Assembly (NCBI GenBank): GCA_041745535.1
Contig: JBGTIS010000197.1
Coordinates: 1 to 13,324, forward strand
DNA: 13,324 nucleotides
Source: JBGTIS01 sp041745535
Lineage (GTDB): Bacteria; Bacteroidota; Bacteroidia; Cytophagales; Cyclobacteriaceae
Reading direction: 5' to 3'
Part shown: positions 6,685-12,981 of the stretch, piece after piece
How the letters are laid out: each line of letters starts with the position of its first letter
Numbering within the stretch: the stretch's first letter is position 1
Notes under the pieces: model-generated
Databases searched by the model: none
What the model was told of the DNA's origin: nothing
The model's input: only the letters and a program-made list of their open reading frames with translations
Translations under genes and position numbers: made by a program

Positions 6685-7482
6685 ATGAAAAACGCGAAGA
6701 AAATTTTTAATTTAATATGCGCGCTACTTGTAATCCTGTTTTCAGCGTGTAGCGAAGATGAAAATGATGGTTACCAACCAACACCGGACGAGTCGGCTTC
6801 TGTTGAACTGACCAGCAGCAATCAGTTTGGAAAATACCTGGTAGATGCAGCGGGCAGAACACTCTATTTTTTTACCAAAGATGCCAGCGGAAGTAGTGTC
6901 TGTGAAGGCGGTTGCCTGGCAGCATGGCCTGCTTTCAAAATGGAAGGAAACGATATTGGCGATGGACTGAATACCGCGGATTTTGGTACCATTACCCGCG
7001 CCGATGGTACCCAGCAAACTACTTACAAAGGCTGGCCGTTGTACTACTTTGGTGGCGATGCCGAAGCCGGACAGATCAACGGCGATGGTTCGGGTGAGGT
7101 ATGGTACGTAGCCAAACCAGATTATGTGGTGATGCTGGCTACCCAGGATGTAGCGGGTGCTTCTGAAACGTACCTGGTAGACGATAAAGGCAATACGCTG
7201 TACCGGTTTACCCAGGATACAACCGACCAAAGTGCCTGCGAAGGGGGTTGTTTGAACGCATGGCCCATTTTTGATCCTGAAGCAGATGAAGTAATTGTAC
7301 CTTCTGCTTTAACCGCTACCGATTTCAGTTCTTTCAGCAGAGCAGGCAATGTTTTACAGCTCACCTTCAAAGGGGTACAACTTTACTTCTATGTAGGCGA
7401 TAATACCCGTGGGGATGTGAATGGCATTGGCATAGAAAACTGGCTGATTATTGGTAAAACTGCCATCGCCGGCGAAATCTAA
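6685..7482 (+). CDS. COG4315-type lipoprotein with two secreted repeats (Lipoprotein_15)
   Basis: This 265-residue lipoprotein starts with a hydrophobic signal and the lipobox FSAC, with C22 as lipid site. The next residues are acidic (SEDEND), which in Bacteroidota is compatible with surface export. Two copies of the 'secreted repeat of unknown function' follow, about residues 45-150 and 155-260. Each has LY(F/R)FTxD, then CEGGC (C73/C77 and C185/C189), then a WP motif (AAWPAF, NAWPIF), and later KG..LY...GD...G..NG.G...W. The paired cysteines could form a disulfide or a redox-active pair; the family's biochemistry is not known to me. First gene of the six-gene operon, directly behind the box-bearing promoter, and therefore likely the most strongly expressed. 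The ATG at 6685 is the only start that keeps the signal peptide. Confidence 0.85.
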   Translation: MKNAKKIFNLICALLVILFSACSEDENDGYQPTPDESASVELTSSNQFGKYLVDAAGRTLYFFTKDASGSSVCEGGCLAAWPAFKMEGNDIGDGLNTADFGTITRADGTQQTTYKGWPLYYFGGDAEAGQINGDGSGEVWYVAKPDYVVMLATQDVAGASETYLVDDKGNTLYRFTQDTTDQSACEGGCLNAWPIFDPEADEVIVPSALTATDFSSFSRAGNVLQLTFKGVQLYFYVGDNTRGDVNGIGIENWLIIGKTAIAGEI

Positions 7483-7497
7483 TTAAAGGTTCATACC

Positions 7498-7524
7498 GCC
7501 GGTACTTGTATACAATGTACCGGC
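7498..7524 (+). terminator. Intercistronic hairpin without T-tract
   Basis: GCCGGTAC (7498-7505) pairs perfectly with GTACCGGC (7517-7524) around an 11-nt loop that itself contains the palindrome TTGTATACAA. Only TTAATC follows, so termination should be partial at best. It lies between the first and second operon genes and may lower downstream expression or protect the first cistron's 3' end. Confidence 0.5.
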
Positions 7525-7542
7525 TTAATCATCATTCACATC

Positions 7543-8358
7543 ATGGTTCATTTCACAAACAGTTTAAAAATTCTGGTAGGAGCTTTCTGGATAACTGGTA
7601 TTTTGGGTTTCCTTCAGGCTTGCACCTACGACGTATTACCCGAACCGGCAGATTGCGGCAATGCCCCCCTTGTTAACCTGGGTAACGTAGAAGATGCGAA
7701 TTGTGGACAAGCCACCGGCAGTATTGCCGTATCAGCTTCCGGGGGAACAGGTTTTTTAAGTTTCAGCATCAATGGGAACAACTTCCAAACTGAACCTGTA
7801 TTTTCAGGTTTAAATGCCGGTTCTTATACCGTTACTGTAAAGGATGAAAACAACTGTACCGCTACGCTGGAAACTATTGTAAAAAATAGTGACGGACTCA
7901 ACATCACAGTAAGTACCACAGACGCAGGGTGCGGCACCGCCAATGGTTCTGTCAATATTAGCGCAATAGGTGGTGAAGTACCGTACCAGTTTAAAATAGA
8001 TGGAGGAGGTTTTCAGGCTAAAAACACCTTTACCGGACTTCCTAACGGAACCCATACCGTTACGGCAAAAGACGCGTCAGGATGTGAAATCACCCAGGAA
8101 GTGACCTTAGCATCCGGAATCGCGTTCGAAAGTGTTCAGGCCATTATTAAAAGCAATTGTGCCATCAGCAGTTGCCATGGTGGCAGTACAGCGCCTGATT
8201 TCAGAAAAGCTGATAATATCAAGAGCAGGGCAGCTACCATTAAATCCCGTACCGGTAGTAAATCCATGCCGCCGCCTTCCAGTGGATTGAGTTTAACCAG
8301 TGACGAAATAGAGAAAATTGCCTGCTGGGCCGATGATGGAGCGCTACTCAGTAACTAG
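7543..8358 (+). CDS. Lipoprotein with SprB repeats and a CX4CH cytochrome c-like domain
   Basis: The 271-residue product has a signal peptide ending in the lipobox LQAC (C27). Two SprB-type repeats follow, at about residues 52-108 (FSGLNAGSYTVTVKDENNC) and 128-188 (FTGLPNGTHTVTAKDASGC). The C-terminal part, residues about 195-270, resembles a mono-haem cytochrome c: AIIKSNCAISSCHGG has C206, C211 and H212 as a CX4CH haem site, and M242 in KSMPPPSSG is a good candidate for the second axial ligand, followed by LTSDEIEKIACWADDGA as the final helix. CX4CH rather than CX2CH is unusual but occurs in several Bacteroidota envelope proteins. It probably carries electrons at the outer membrane or cell surface, with SprB repeats as a stalk. 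Whether haem is really attached is inference. Second gene of the operon. Confidence 0.82.
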   Translation: MVHFTNSLKILVGAFWITGILGFLQACTYDVLPEPADCGNAPLVNLGNVEDANCGQATGSIAVSASGGTGFLSFSINGNNFQTEPVFSGLNAGSYTVTVKDENNCTATLETIVKNSDGLNITVSTTDAGCGTANGSVNISAIGGEVPYQFKIDGGGFQAKNTFTGLPNGTHTVTAKDASGCEITQEVTLASGIAFESVQAIIKSNCAISSCHGGSTAPDFRKADNIKSRAATIKSRTGSKSMPPPSSGLSLTSDEIEKIACWADDGALLSN

Positions 8359-8412
8359 CCCATTGTCTGCCGAAGTATGATCATAATTTAGGCACAATAA
8401 AATTATAAAAAT

Positions 8413-8841
8413 ATGAAAAGCTTTATTAAAAAATACTACATAATCGGGTTAATTCTGATGGCATTAGGGTTAGCTTCTGTTAGTTATGTGTACAACAAGC
8501 CACATCTTAATGTAAAAAATGAAGAACCGGATTTTGAATTAACCTCTGACGAGTTATTCAAACAGTTCAGTCTGGATGAGACTACTGCCAATACCCGCTA
8601 TTTGAATAAAATCGTTCAGGTCAGCGGGAAGCTGGCAGAAATTTCAGGAAACGATCAGGGAAATACGGTACTGGTATTAAACACACCCTCTGCCATGAGC
8701 AGCATTCGCTGTACGCTGAGCGCCAGTCAGTCAACTATTATCGCTGAACTGGGCGAAGGCATGTCGGTAAGCCTGAAAGGAATTTGTACCGGTATGCTGA
8801 TGGATGTAATACTGGTAGATTGTGTATTAACCTATCCCTGA
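8413..8841 (+). CDS. Membrane-anchored OB-fold protein (tRNA_anti-like family)
   Basis: This 142-residue protein has one N-terminal membrane helix (about residues 8-27, YYIIGLILMALGLASVSYVY) and then a periplasmic domain of the tRNA_anti-like OB-fold type. The typical stretches are LTSDELFKQFSLDETTANTR and YLNKIVQVSGKLAEI, a central VLVLNT strand, IRCTLS, and the closing strands GMSVSLKGICTGMLMDVILV. Despite the family name there is no reason to expect tRNA binding: the domain sits outside the cytoplasm, and members are often found beside YceI genes. Its role is unknown; binding of a small ligand or partner protein is a guess. A weak promoter-like pair (TTG at 8363-8365, TAATTTAG at 8384-8391) lies just upstream, so a secondary start inside the operon is possible. 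Confidence 0.8.
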   Translation: MKSFIKKYYIIGLILMALGLASVSYVYNKPHLNVKNEEPDFELTSDELFKQFSLDETTANTRYLNKIVQVSGKLAEISGNDQGNTVLVLNTPSAMSSIRCTLSASQSTIIAELGEGMSVSLKGICTGMLMDVILVDCVLTYP

Positions 8842-8865
8842 CCAACCAATTTTTAATTAAAAACG

Positions 8866-8889
8866 GCCTGCTTTTCATACCCTGCAGGC
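8866..8889 (+). terminator. Weak intercistronic hairpin before the YceI gene
   Basis: GCCTGC (8866-8871) pairs with GCAGGC (8884-8889) around a 12-nt loop, with the pyrimidine-rich CTTATTCTTTCTTT downstream (8893-8906). The short stem suggests partial termination or mRNA processing rather than an operon end. Confidence 0.35.
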
Positions 8890-8928
8890 GCCCTTATTCT
8901 TTCTTTAAACTATTTAATAATTAAAACA

Positions 8929-9504
8929 ATGAAAAAAACAAAATACGCTTTAATAGTCCTGATCGCAACAGGAATGTTCATTGGCGCCGGGCACAATACT
9001 TTCGCGCAGGATAAATTTATCACCAAAAACGGGCATGCTTTCTTCTATTCGGAAGCTCCGTTGGAAAACATTGAGGCGCATAACAATGAAGTGCTCAGCA
9101 TAATAGATTTGAGCAACAATGCCGTAGTGGTAGACATGCTGATGAAATCGTTTTCCTTTGAGAAATCGCTGATGCAGGAACATTTCAACGAGAATTACAT
9201 AGAATCGGATAAGTTCCCCAAAGCCTCGTTTAAGGGAAGTTTTACCAGCAGCGAGCCCATCAATCCTGAAAAAGATGAGATATACGAAGTAGAAGTAACC
9301 GGCGAATTAACCATTCATGGCATCACCAAATCGCTTACTACCAAAGGTACTATCGAGGTAAAAGACAAGCAGATTTTTGTGCTAGCGAAGTTTCCGGTAG
9401 CCGTGAAAGACTATGACATCAAGATTCCTAAAATTGTGGTGGACAACATCGCCGAAGTAGTAGAAGTTACCATCGACCTTAAATATAATCCATTCAGTAG
9501 TTAG
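8929..9504 (+). CDS. YceI-family periplasmic protein
   Basis: YceI proteins are small lipocalin-like barrels that bind long isoprenoid chains such as quinones in the periplasm. This copy has 191 residues, a signal peptide ending at about residue 27 (NTFAQ), and the conserved core of the Bacteroidota branch: MLMKSFSFEKSLMQEHFNEN, YIESDKFPKASFKGSF, the strand pair VTGELTIHGITKSLTTKG, and the closing FPVAVKDYDIKIPKIVVDNI. Length is normal. In the operon it follows the OB-fold protein by 87 bp. Its presence beside a cytochrome c-like lipoprotein fits a role in delivering or sensing quinone-like lipids for envelope electron transfer, but the cargo is not visible in the sequence. The gene name yceI belongs to the E. 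coli homologue and is not assigned here. Confidence 0.9.
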   Translation: MKKTKYALIVLIATGMFIGAGHNTFAQDKFITKNGHAFFYSEAPLENIEAHNNEVLSIIDLSNNAVVVDMLMKSFSFEKSLMQEHFNENYIESDKFPKASFKGSFTSSEPINPEKDEIYEVEVTGELTIHGITKSLTTKGTIEVKDKQIFVLAKFPVAVKDYDIKIPKIVVDNIAEVVEVTIDLKYNPFSS

Positions 9505-9585
9505 TTGTGTGAACGTCATTGTGTGGTAATAAGCCGATTGCGGAAATTTTACCTCCATTTTGTGAGTTATTGTTCTGGTAAAAAC

Positions 9586-9623
9586 TATCCGTCTGTACGG
9601 ATATCCCTGGCGGGTTCTGCCAG
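9586..9623 (+). other. Tandem hairpins in the gap before the beta-barrel gene
   Basis: TATCCGT (9586-9592) pairs with ACGGATA (9597-9603) around a 4-nt loop, and CTGGC (9607-9611) pairs with GCCAG (9619-9623), extended by further pairs across one mismatch. They lie in the 163-bp gap between the YceI and DUF5777 genes, the largest gap in the operon. No T-tract follows, so they are more likely to affect mRNA stability or partial read-through than full termination. I found no promoter in the gap. Confidence 0.45.
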
Positions 9624-9667
9624 AGAAGCACAATGACTATTCATTTAACATCAAAAAGCATCAACAC

Positions 9668-10549
9668 ATGAAAAGGTTTTTAATCACTACAATTATATTT
9701 CTGATAGCTTCCTCAAGCGGATTCACACAGGATAACCTGATGGATTTACTGGAAGCGGAACAGGCTGATCAGATCAATTTTACGGAAGCTACGTTTAAAA
9801 GCACCCGCCTGATCAACGGACATACCATTGAAACCCGCAAAAAGGGGGTGTTTGAATTTGTAATTTCTCACCGGTTTGGCCGTGTTAATTCCGGGGCCTA
9901 TGAGTTTTTTGGGCTGGACGGAGCCAACATCCGCCTGGGTTTGGAATACGGATTAGCCGACCGGCTGAACATTGGGGTAGGCAGAAGTTCTTTCGAAAAA
10001 ACCTTTGATGGTTTTATCAAATACAAATTATTAAAACAACGTACCGGGGCAAGAAGTATCCCTTTTTCGGTGGTGGCTTTTTCCAGCATGGCTATTAAAA
10101 CCCTGAAAAATGAGGAAACAGACGCGGTAACTGATTTTTCTTCCAAACTAACTTATACCTATCAGTTACTGATTGGCAGGAAAATGGACAACCGGCTTTC
10201 TTTACAGTTAGTTCCTACCCTGATCCACAGAAATCAGATTGTGGAAAGTGCCGGTGAAAACGATTTGTATGCGCTTGGAATCGGTGGTCGGTATAAAATT
10301 ACCAACCGCCTTACGCTAAATGCCGAGTACTTCTACCGCTACGATATAAAAGAACCCGACAACTTCCAGAATGCTTTGTCTGTGGGAGTTGATATTGAAA
10401 CAGGGGGGCACGTTTTCCAACTGCACCTGACTAACTCCCGCGCTATGGTTGAGAAAGGTTTTATTGGAGAAACCACCGGCGATTTCTTCAAAGGCGATAT
10501 CCATTTTGGCTTTAATGTATCCAGGGTATTTAATGTAAACACAAAGTAA
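9668..10549 (+). CDS. DUF5777-type outer-membrane beta-barrel protein
   Basis: This 293-residue protein has a signal peptide ending at about residue 21 (SSGFTQ) and then alternating amphipathic strands typical of a beta-barrel. The DUF5777 signature is clear: ATFKSTRLINGHTIETRKKG, EFVISHRFGRVNSGAYEFFG, NIRLGLEYGLADRLNIGVGR, GRYKITNRLTLNAEYFYRYD, and the end FIGETTGDFFKGDIHFGFNV. It probably sits in the outer membrane; no transport substrate is known to me. Genes of this family commonly accompany YceI genes in Bacteroidota (from general knowledge of these neighbourhoods), and the present order agrees. Only 9 bp separate it from the next gene, which indicates translational coupling. The preceding 163-bp gap with two hairpins may set its expression level apart from the upstream genes. 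Confidence 0.85.
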   Translation: MKRFLITTIIFLIASSSGFTQDNLMDLLEAEQADQINFTEATFKSTRLINGHTIETRKKGVFEFVISHRFGRVNSGAYEFFGLDGANIRLGLEYGLADRLNIGVGRSSFEKTFDGFIKYKLLKQRTGARSIPFSVVAFSSMAIKTLKNEETDAVTDFSSKLTYTYQLLIGRKMDNRLSLQLVPTLIHRNQIVESAGENDLYALGIGGRYKITNRLTLNAEYFYRYDIKEPDNFQNALSVGVDIETGGHVFQLHLTNSRAMVEKGFIGETTGDFFKGDIHFGFNVSRVFNVNTK

Positions 10550-10558
10550 TTCAGCTAT

Positions 10559-10930
10559 ATGAAAACAGCTAAAACTAACCCGATAATTGCTACTGAAAAA
10601 GTTCCGGATCAATATGGGTTTTTTACAAAGTTAAAAATAAAATGGGGGGCTACTTCCATTTTTCAGATCATTGCCACACTGGCAGCTTTTAGTCTGGCAG
10701 GTAGTACGGTAGTATTAATCCGACCTATGTTTTTTTCGTGGCTGGGATATACCGATCAGACTTCATTTTTGCTGAAAACGGTAACTTATATTCTTTTTAT
10801 CATACCCACCTATCAGATATTACTACTGATTTACGGTTCATTATTAGGACAGTTTTCTTTTTTCTGGCAGAAGGAACAACGGTTCGTAAAAAGAATAAGC
10901 TCGATATTTTCTAATAGTAAAAAACACTAG
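10559..10930 (+). CDS. Small inner-membrane protein, DUF6787-like, last gene of the operon
   Basis: The 123-residue product has two membrane helices, at about residues 32-54 (ATSIFQIIATLAAFSLAGST) and 72-95, after a polar N-terminus with LKIKWGATS before the first helix. The sequence GQFSFFWQKEQRFVKRI after the second helix resembles the conserved GQFxFFxxxEKR end of DUF6787-type proteins, some of which are misannotated as prolipoprotein diacylglyceryl transferase because of weak similarity; at 123 residues it cannot be a complete Lgt enzyme. The ATG lies 9 bp after the stop of the beta-barrel gene, so the two are coupled. The stop codon (10928-10930) is inside the left arm of the operon's terminator hairpin. 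Role unknown; an inner-membrane partner of the operon's periplasmic proteins is a guess. Confidence 0.72.
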   Translation: MKTAKTNPIIATEKVPDQYGFFTKLKIKWGATSIFQIIATLAAFSLAGSTVVLIRPMFFSWLGYTDQTSFLLKTVTYILFIIPTYQILLLIYGSLLGQFSFFWQKEQRFVKRISSIFSNSKKH

Positions 10931-10957
10931 AAGACTTAGTTCTCCGAGTGTTGTTTT
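10919..10957. terminator. Bidirectional terminator at the operon end
   Basis: AACACT (10923-10928) pairs with AGTGTT (10947-10952), with an inner AGAA/TTCT pairing. GTTTT follows on the plus strand and a run of six T flanks the hairpin on the minus strand. It would stop the operon from the left and the ClC remnant's transcript from the right. It overlaps the last codons of the DUF6787-like gene. Confidence 0.65.
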
Positions 10958-11732
10958 GATATAGGTGGTGGAAATTTTGGAAAACAGAAATTTTGAAAAA
11001 CGAAAAACGATGATAAACAGCCATCCGGCCACAGCGCCCAAAACACCTACCCCTACCGCCGATAGAAAATCAGAAGGACCATGATATACATACTCCCCTA
11101 ACAGCCAGGTAGGCCCATACCCGATTGGGTTAACAAAATAAATATGACATATGCCGCGCGACTGGATATAAAGGCAGGGATCAACACCTGGTAATATTCT
11201 ACCGTGCCTGTGGCGCAGAATTTCCAAGCGAGTAGCGCACCAAATAATGCTGTAAAACCGGATGCCATTCCGGCTAAGGTTAGCGAGCGCAAATCTTCCC
11301 CCTCCAGGCGTAATTTTCTGCCAAGCCAGGTGCCTGTGGAACCAGTAACCTGCACCAGCGGTGCTTCCGGACCAATGCTGCTTCCGGCCGCAATACCAAT
11401 CATGGATTTAGGATCCAGCCTTCCTCCTTTAAACCGGATGTTATTCACAATCAGGTCTATTTCGCCGGGGTCGCCAATCCGGTAGATAATCAGGACACCA
11501 GCAGTCCGGCGGCCGTCATCAGTGGGATGAGTACCCAGCCGGAAAGCAGCATACTTTTGTGCATCGCGAATTCCAGCACCACCCAGTACAGGGCCGCGAT
11601 AGCTCCGCCTATCAGGCCCATAATCAGCCAGAATAAAAACTGCTTGCTTAGCACAAATGGATTAAGCTCTAATTTTTCATTAATCCTGTTGCGAATATTG
11701 ATATACTTTCTTTTCTGCTGGAACCCTAACAT
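10958..11732 (-). pseudogene. ClC-type chloride channel/transporter, frameshifted and truncated
   Basis: The minus strand carries the N-terminal half of a ClC-family protein broken into frames. From the ATG at 11730-11732 it reads FLFWLIMGLIGGAIAALYWV and VLIPLMTAAGLLVS to a TGA at 11490-11492. One base on it resumes as IIYRIGDPGEIDLIVNNIRF, with the family motif GSSIGPEAPLVQVTGSTGTW and then LTLAGMASGFTALFGALLA. Near 11227 the frame shifts for LEILRHRH, shifts back near 11203 for VEYYQVLIPAFISS, and shifts again near 11113 for GPTWLLGEYVYHG and VLGAVAGWLFIIVF. That makes at least four indels. Similarity ends near 10975, where the sequence runs into the terminator of the converging operon, so the second half of a normal ~420-residue protein, with the GxFxP region, is missing. 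Small in-frame losses near PKSM and FGALLA are also likely. No function is possible. Confidence 0.88.
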
Positions 11733-11750
11733 GTCGTGCTACGCTCGGCG

Positions 11751-11782
11751 CAAAGGTAGGTGCCGGAAGGAAAAAGGCACAA
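11751..11782 (-). promoter_or_regulatory. Promoter of the ClC pseudogene
   Basis: On the minus strand TTG (11780-11782) is followed by 21 bp and TACCTTTG (11751-11758), a good match to TTG/TTTG-N19-21-TAnnTTTG. The start codon of the dead gene is 18 bp beyond the -7 element. The promoter is intact although the gene is not. Confidence 0.55.
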
Positions 11783-11828
11783 TTAAATACAGATTTCTAG
11801 AAATTATAGCCTGCATTTCTTACCTGCC

Positions 11829-11893
11829 AGCTTCAGCTATCTATTAGATTTGAACATTATAATTACAGGCTGAAGCTTAATCCGATCAGCCTG
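11829..11893 (-). terminator. Overlapping hairpins downstream of the MreB-like gene
   Basis: Two stems share the same central segment and cannot form together: CAGGCTGA (11866-11873) with TCAGCCTG (11886-11893), and AGCTTCAGC (11829-11837) with GCTGAAGCT (11869-11877). Read on the minus strand, the first begins seven bases after the MreB-like stop codon and is followed by TAATTATAAT, not a clean T-run. It is a plausible 3' end for that gene, with an alternative fold of unknown meaning. Confidence 0.5.
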
Positions 11894-11899
11894 CTTTTA

Positions 11900-12925
11900 T
11901 TATATTAAAACCGGTTTGAAATGCTTAGGATTTTGGAGGACGGTAGCGAGCCCTTTTGTAACGGAAAGTAAAGCGTTGCTATCATGATGCACTGGCAGGT
12001 TGGTTCTGGCTTCAAGCCTTTGTTTGAGTCCTCTTAAAAGGGAGCCGCCGCCCGTTAAATATATGCCATTTCCATAAATATCACCAGCCAGTTCTGGCGG
12101 ACATATCTCAAGCGCCTGAAGGATGGCCTGTTCTATTTTAGTGATAGAATTATTTAAAATAAAAGCTATTTCCCGATGACTTATCAGTTTCCCCACAGGC
12201 AGCCCGGTTACTAAATCTTTGCCAATTACCGAATAGGGCTCAGGTACATTATCCGGATTTTCTGTAGCGGAACCGACTTTAATTTTCAGCGCTTCGGCTA
12301 TTTTGCTGCCGATAGACATGTTGTGATTTTTTTTGAAGAAATCCTGAATATCTTCATCAAAAGTATCGCCCGCGATTTTGATAGACTGGTACGAGACAAT
12401 GCCTGAAAGTGATATGATCACAATTTCGGTGATGCCGCCGCCTATATCTACTAAAAATTTCCCGTCAGGTTCCTGAATATCCAGTCCCATTCCGATAGCG
12501 GCAGCAAGAGGCTCAAAGAGTAAAAATGTCCGATTTGAGTTAAACTGCACCAGGGCATCGCGCAGGGCTCTGCGTTCCACTTCGGTGGTATCGTAAGGAA
12601 CGCCTGCCAACACATAATCGAACCCGTAAAAAAGAGAGGCTTTGGAGTAGATATTATTTACCAGACACCGTAACAGGCAATTGGCCGAATCAAAATCCAC
12701 GATTACGCCTCCCTTCAATGGTTTGATAACTTTCAGATATTCGTTGGCTTTGCCCAGCATTTCATAGGCTTCCAGCCCTACTGCTTTTACCCTGTTACCA
12801 GGTTTGTGCAACGCGATGCAGGAGGGTTGGGAAAAGTAACTAAATTCCTTATTGGTAAGTATCGTATTGCTGTTTCCCAGATCTATGGCAATGCCCGTCC
12901 CTTTTTTTAAATTAATACCAAACAT
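11900..12925 (-). CDS. MreB-family actin homologue (stand-alone paralogue)
   Basis: The 341-residue protein has the actin-fold ATP-binding motifs in order: phosphate-1 at residues 13-21 (AIDLGNSNT), FEPLAAAIGMGL at 137-148, phosphate-2 at 159-168 (VDIGGGITEI), IVSYQSIKIAGDTFDEDI, and the adenosine motif YLTGGGSLL at 289-297. The segment VERRALRDA matches the MreB signature, and the length is normal. It differs from the main Bacteroidota MreB in its start (MFGINLKKGT) and in having DLGNSN rather than DLGTAN. Its neighbours are a ClC remnant and a GreA/Rnk-like gene, not mreC/mreD, so it is probably a second copy that works apart from the usual elongation complex; its cellular role is inference. 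It follows the Gre-like gene by 56 bp on the same strand without a visible promoter. Confidence 0.85.
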   Translation of the reverse strand: MFGINLKKGTGIAIDLGNSNTILTNKEFSYFSQPSCIALHKPGNRVKAVGLEAYEMLGKANEYLKVIKPLKGGVIVDFDSANCLLRCLVNNIYSKASLFYGFDYVLAGVPYDTTEVERRALRDALVQFNSNRTFLLFEPLAAAIGMGLDIQEPDGKFLVDIGGGITEIVIISLSGIVSYQSIKIAGDTFDEDIQDFFKKNHNMSIGSKIAEALKIKVGSATENPDNVPEPYSVIGKDLVTGLPVGKLISHREIAFILNNSITKIEQAILQALEICPPELAGDIYGNGIYLTGGGSLLRGLKQRLEARTNLPVHHDSNALLSVTKGLATVLQNPKHFKPVLI

Positions 12926-12981
12926 TTAGTTGAAAGGGCTAATTTGATTTGTTTTATCCACTTGCATCTCTGGTTTAATTA

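Noticed and set aside
6742..7230. A long minus-strand open frame inside the repeat lipoprotein gene
   Set aside because: The plus strand encodes recognisable duplicated domains with a lipobox; the antisense frame has no motif or start signal.
10844..11227. A 127-codon minus-strand frame that could be called a separate hypothetical gene
   Set aside because: Its first part reads as ClC sequence (LEILRHRH, then GPTWLLGEYVYHG after a further shift) and its last ~40 codons are antisense to the DUF6787-like gene. It is a piece of the ClC pseudogene running past the terminator.
11527..11847. A 106-codon plus-strand frame over the ClC remnant
   Set aside because: It is antisense to clear ClC sequence, its composition is not protein-like, and it crosses the ClC promoter.
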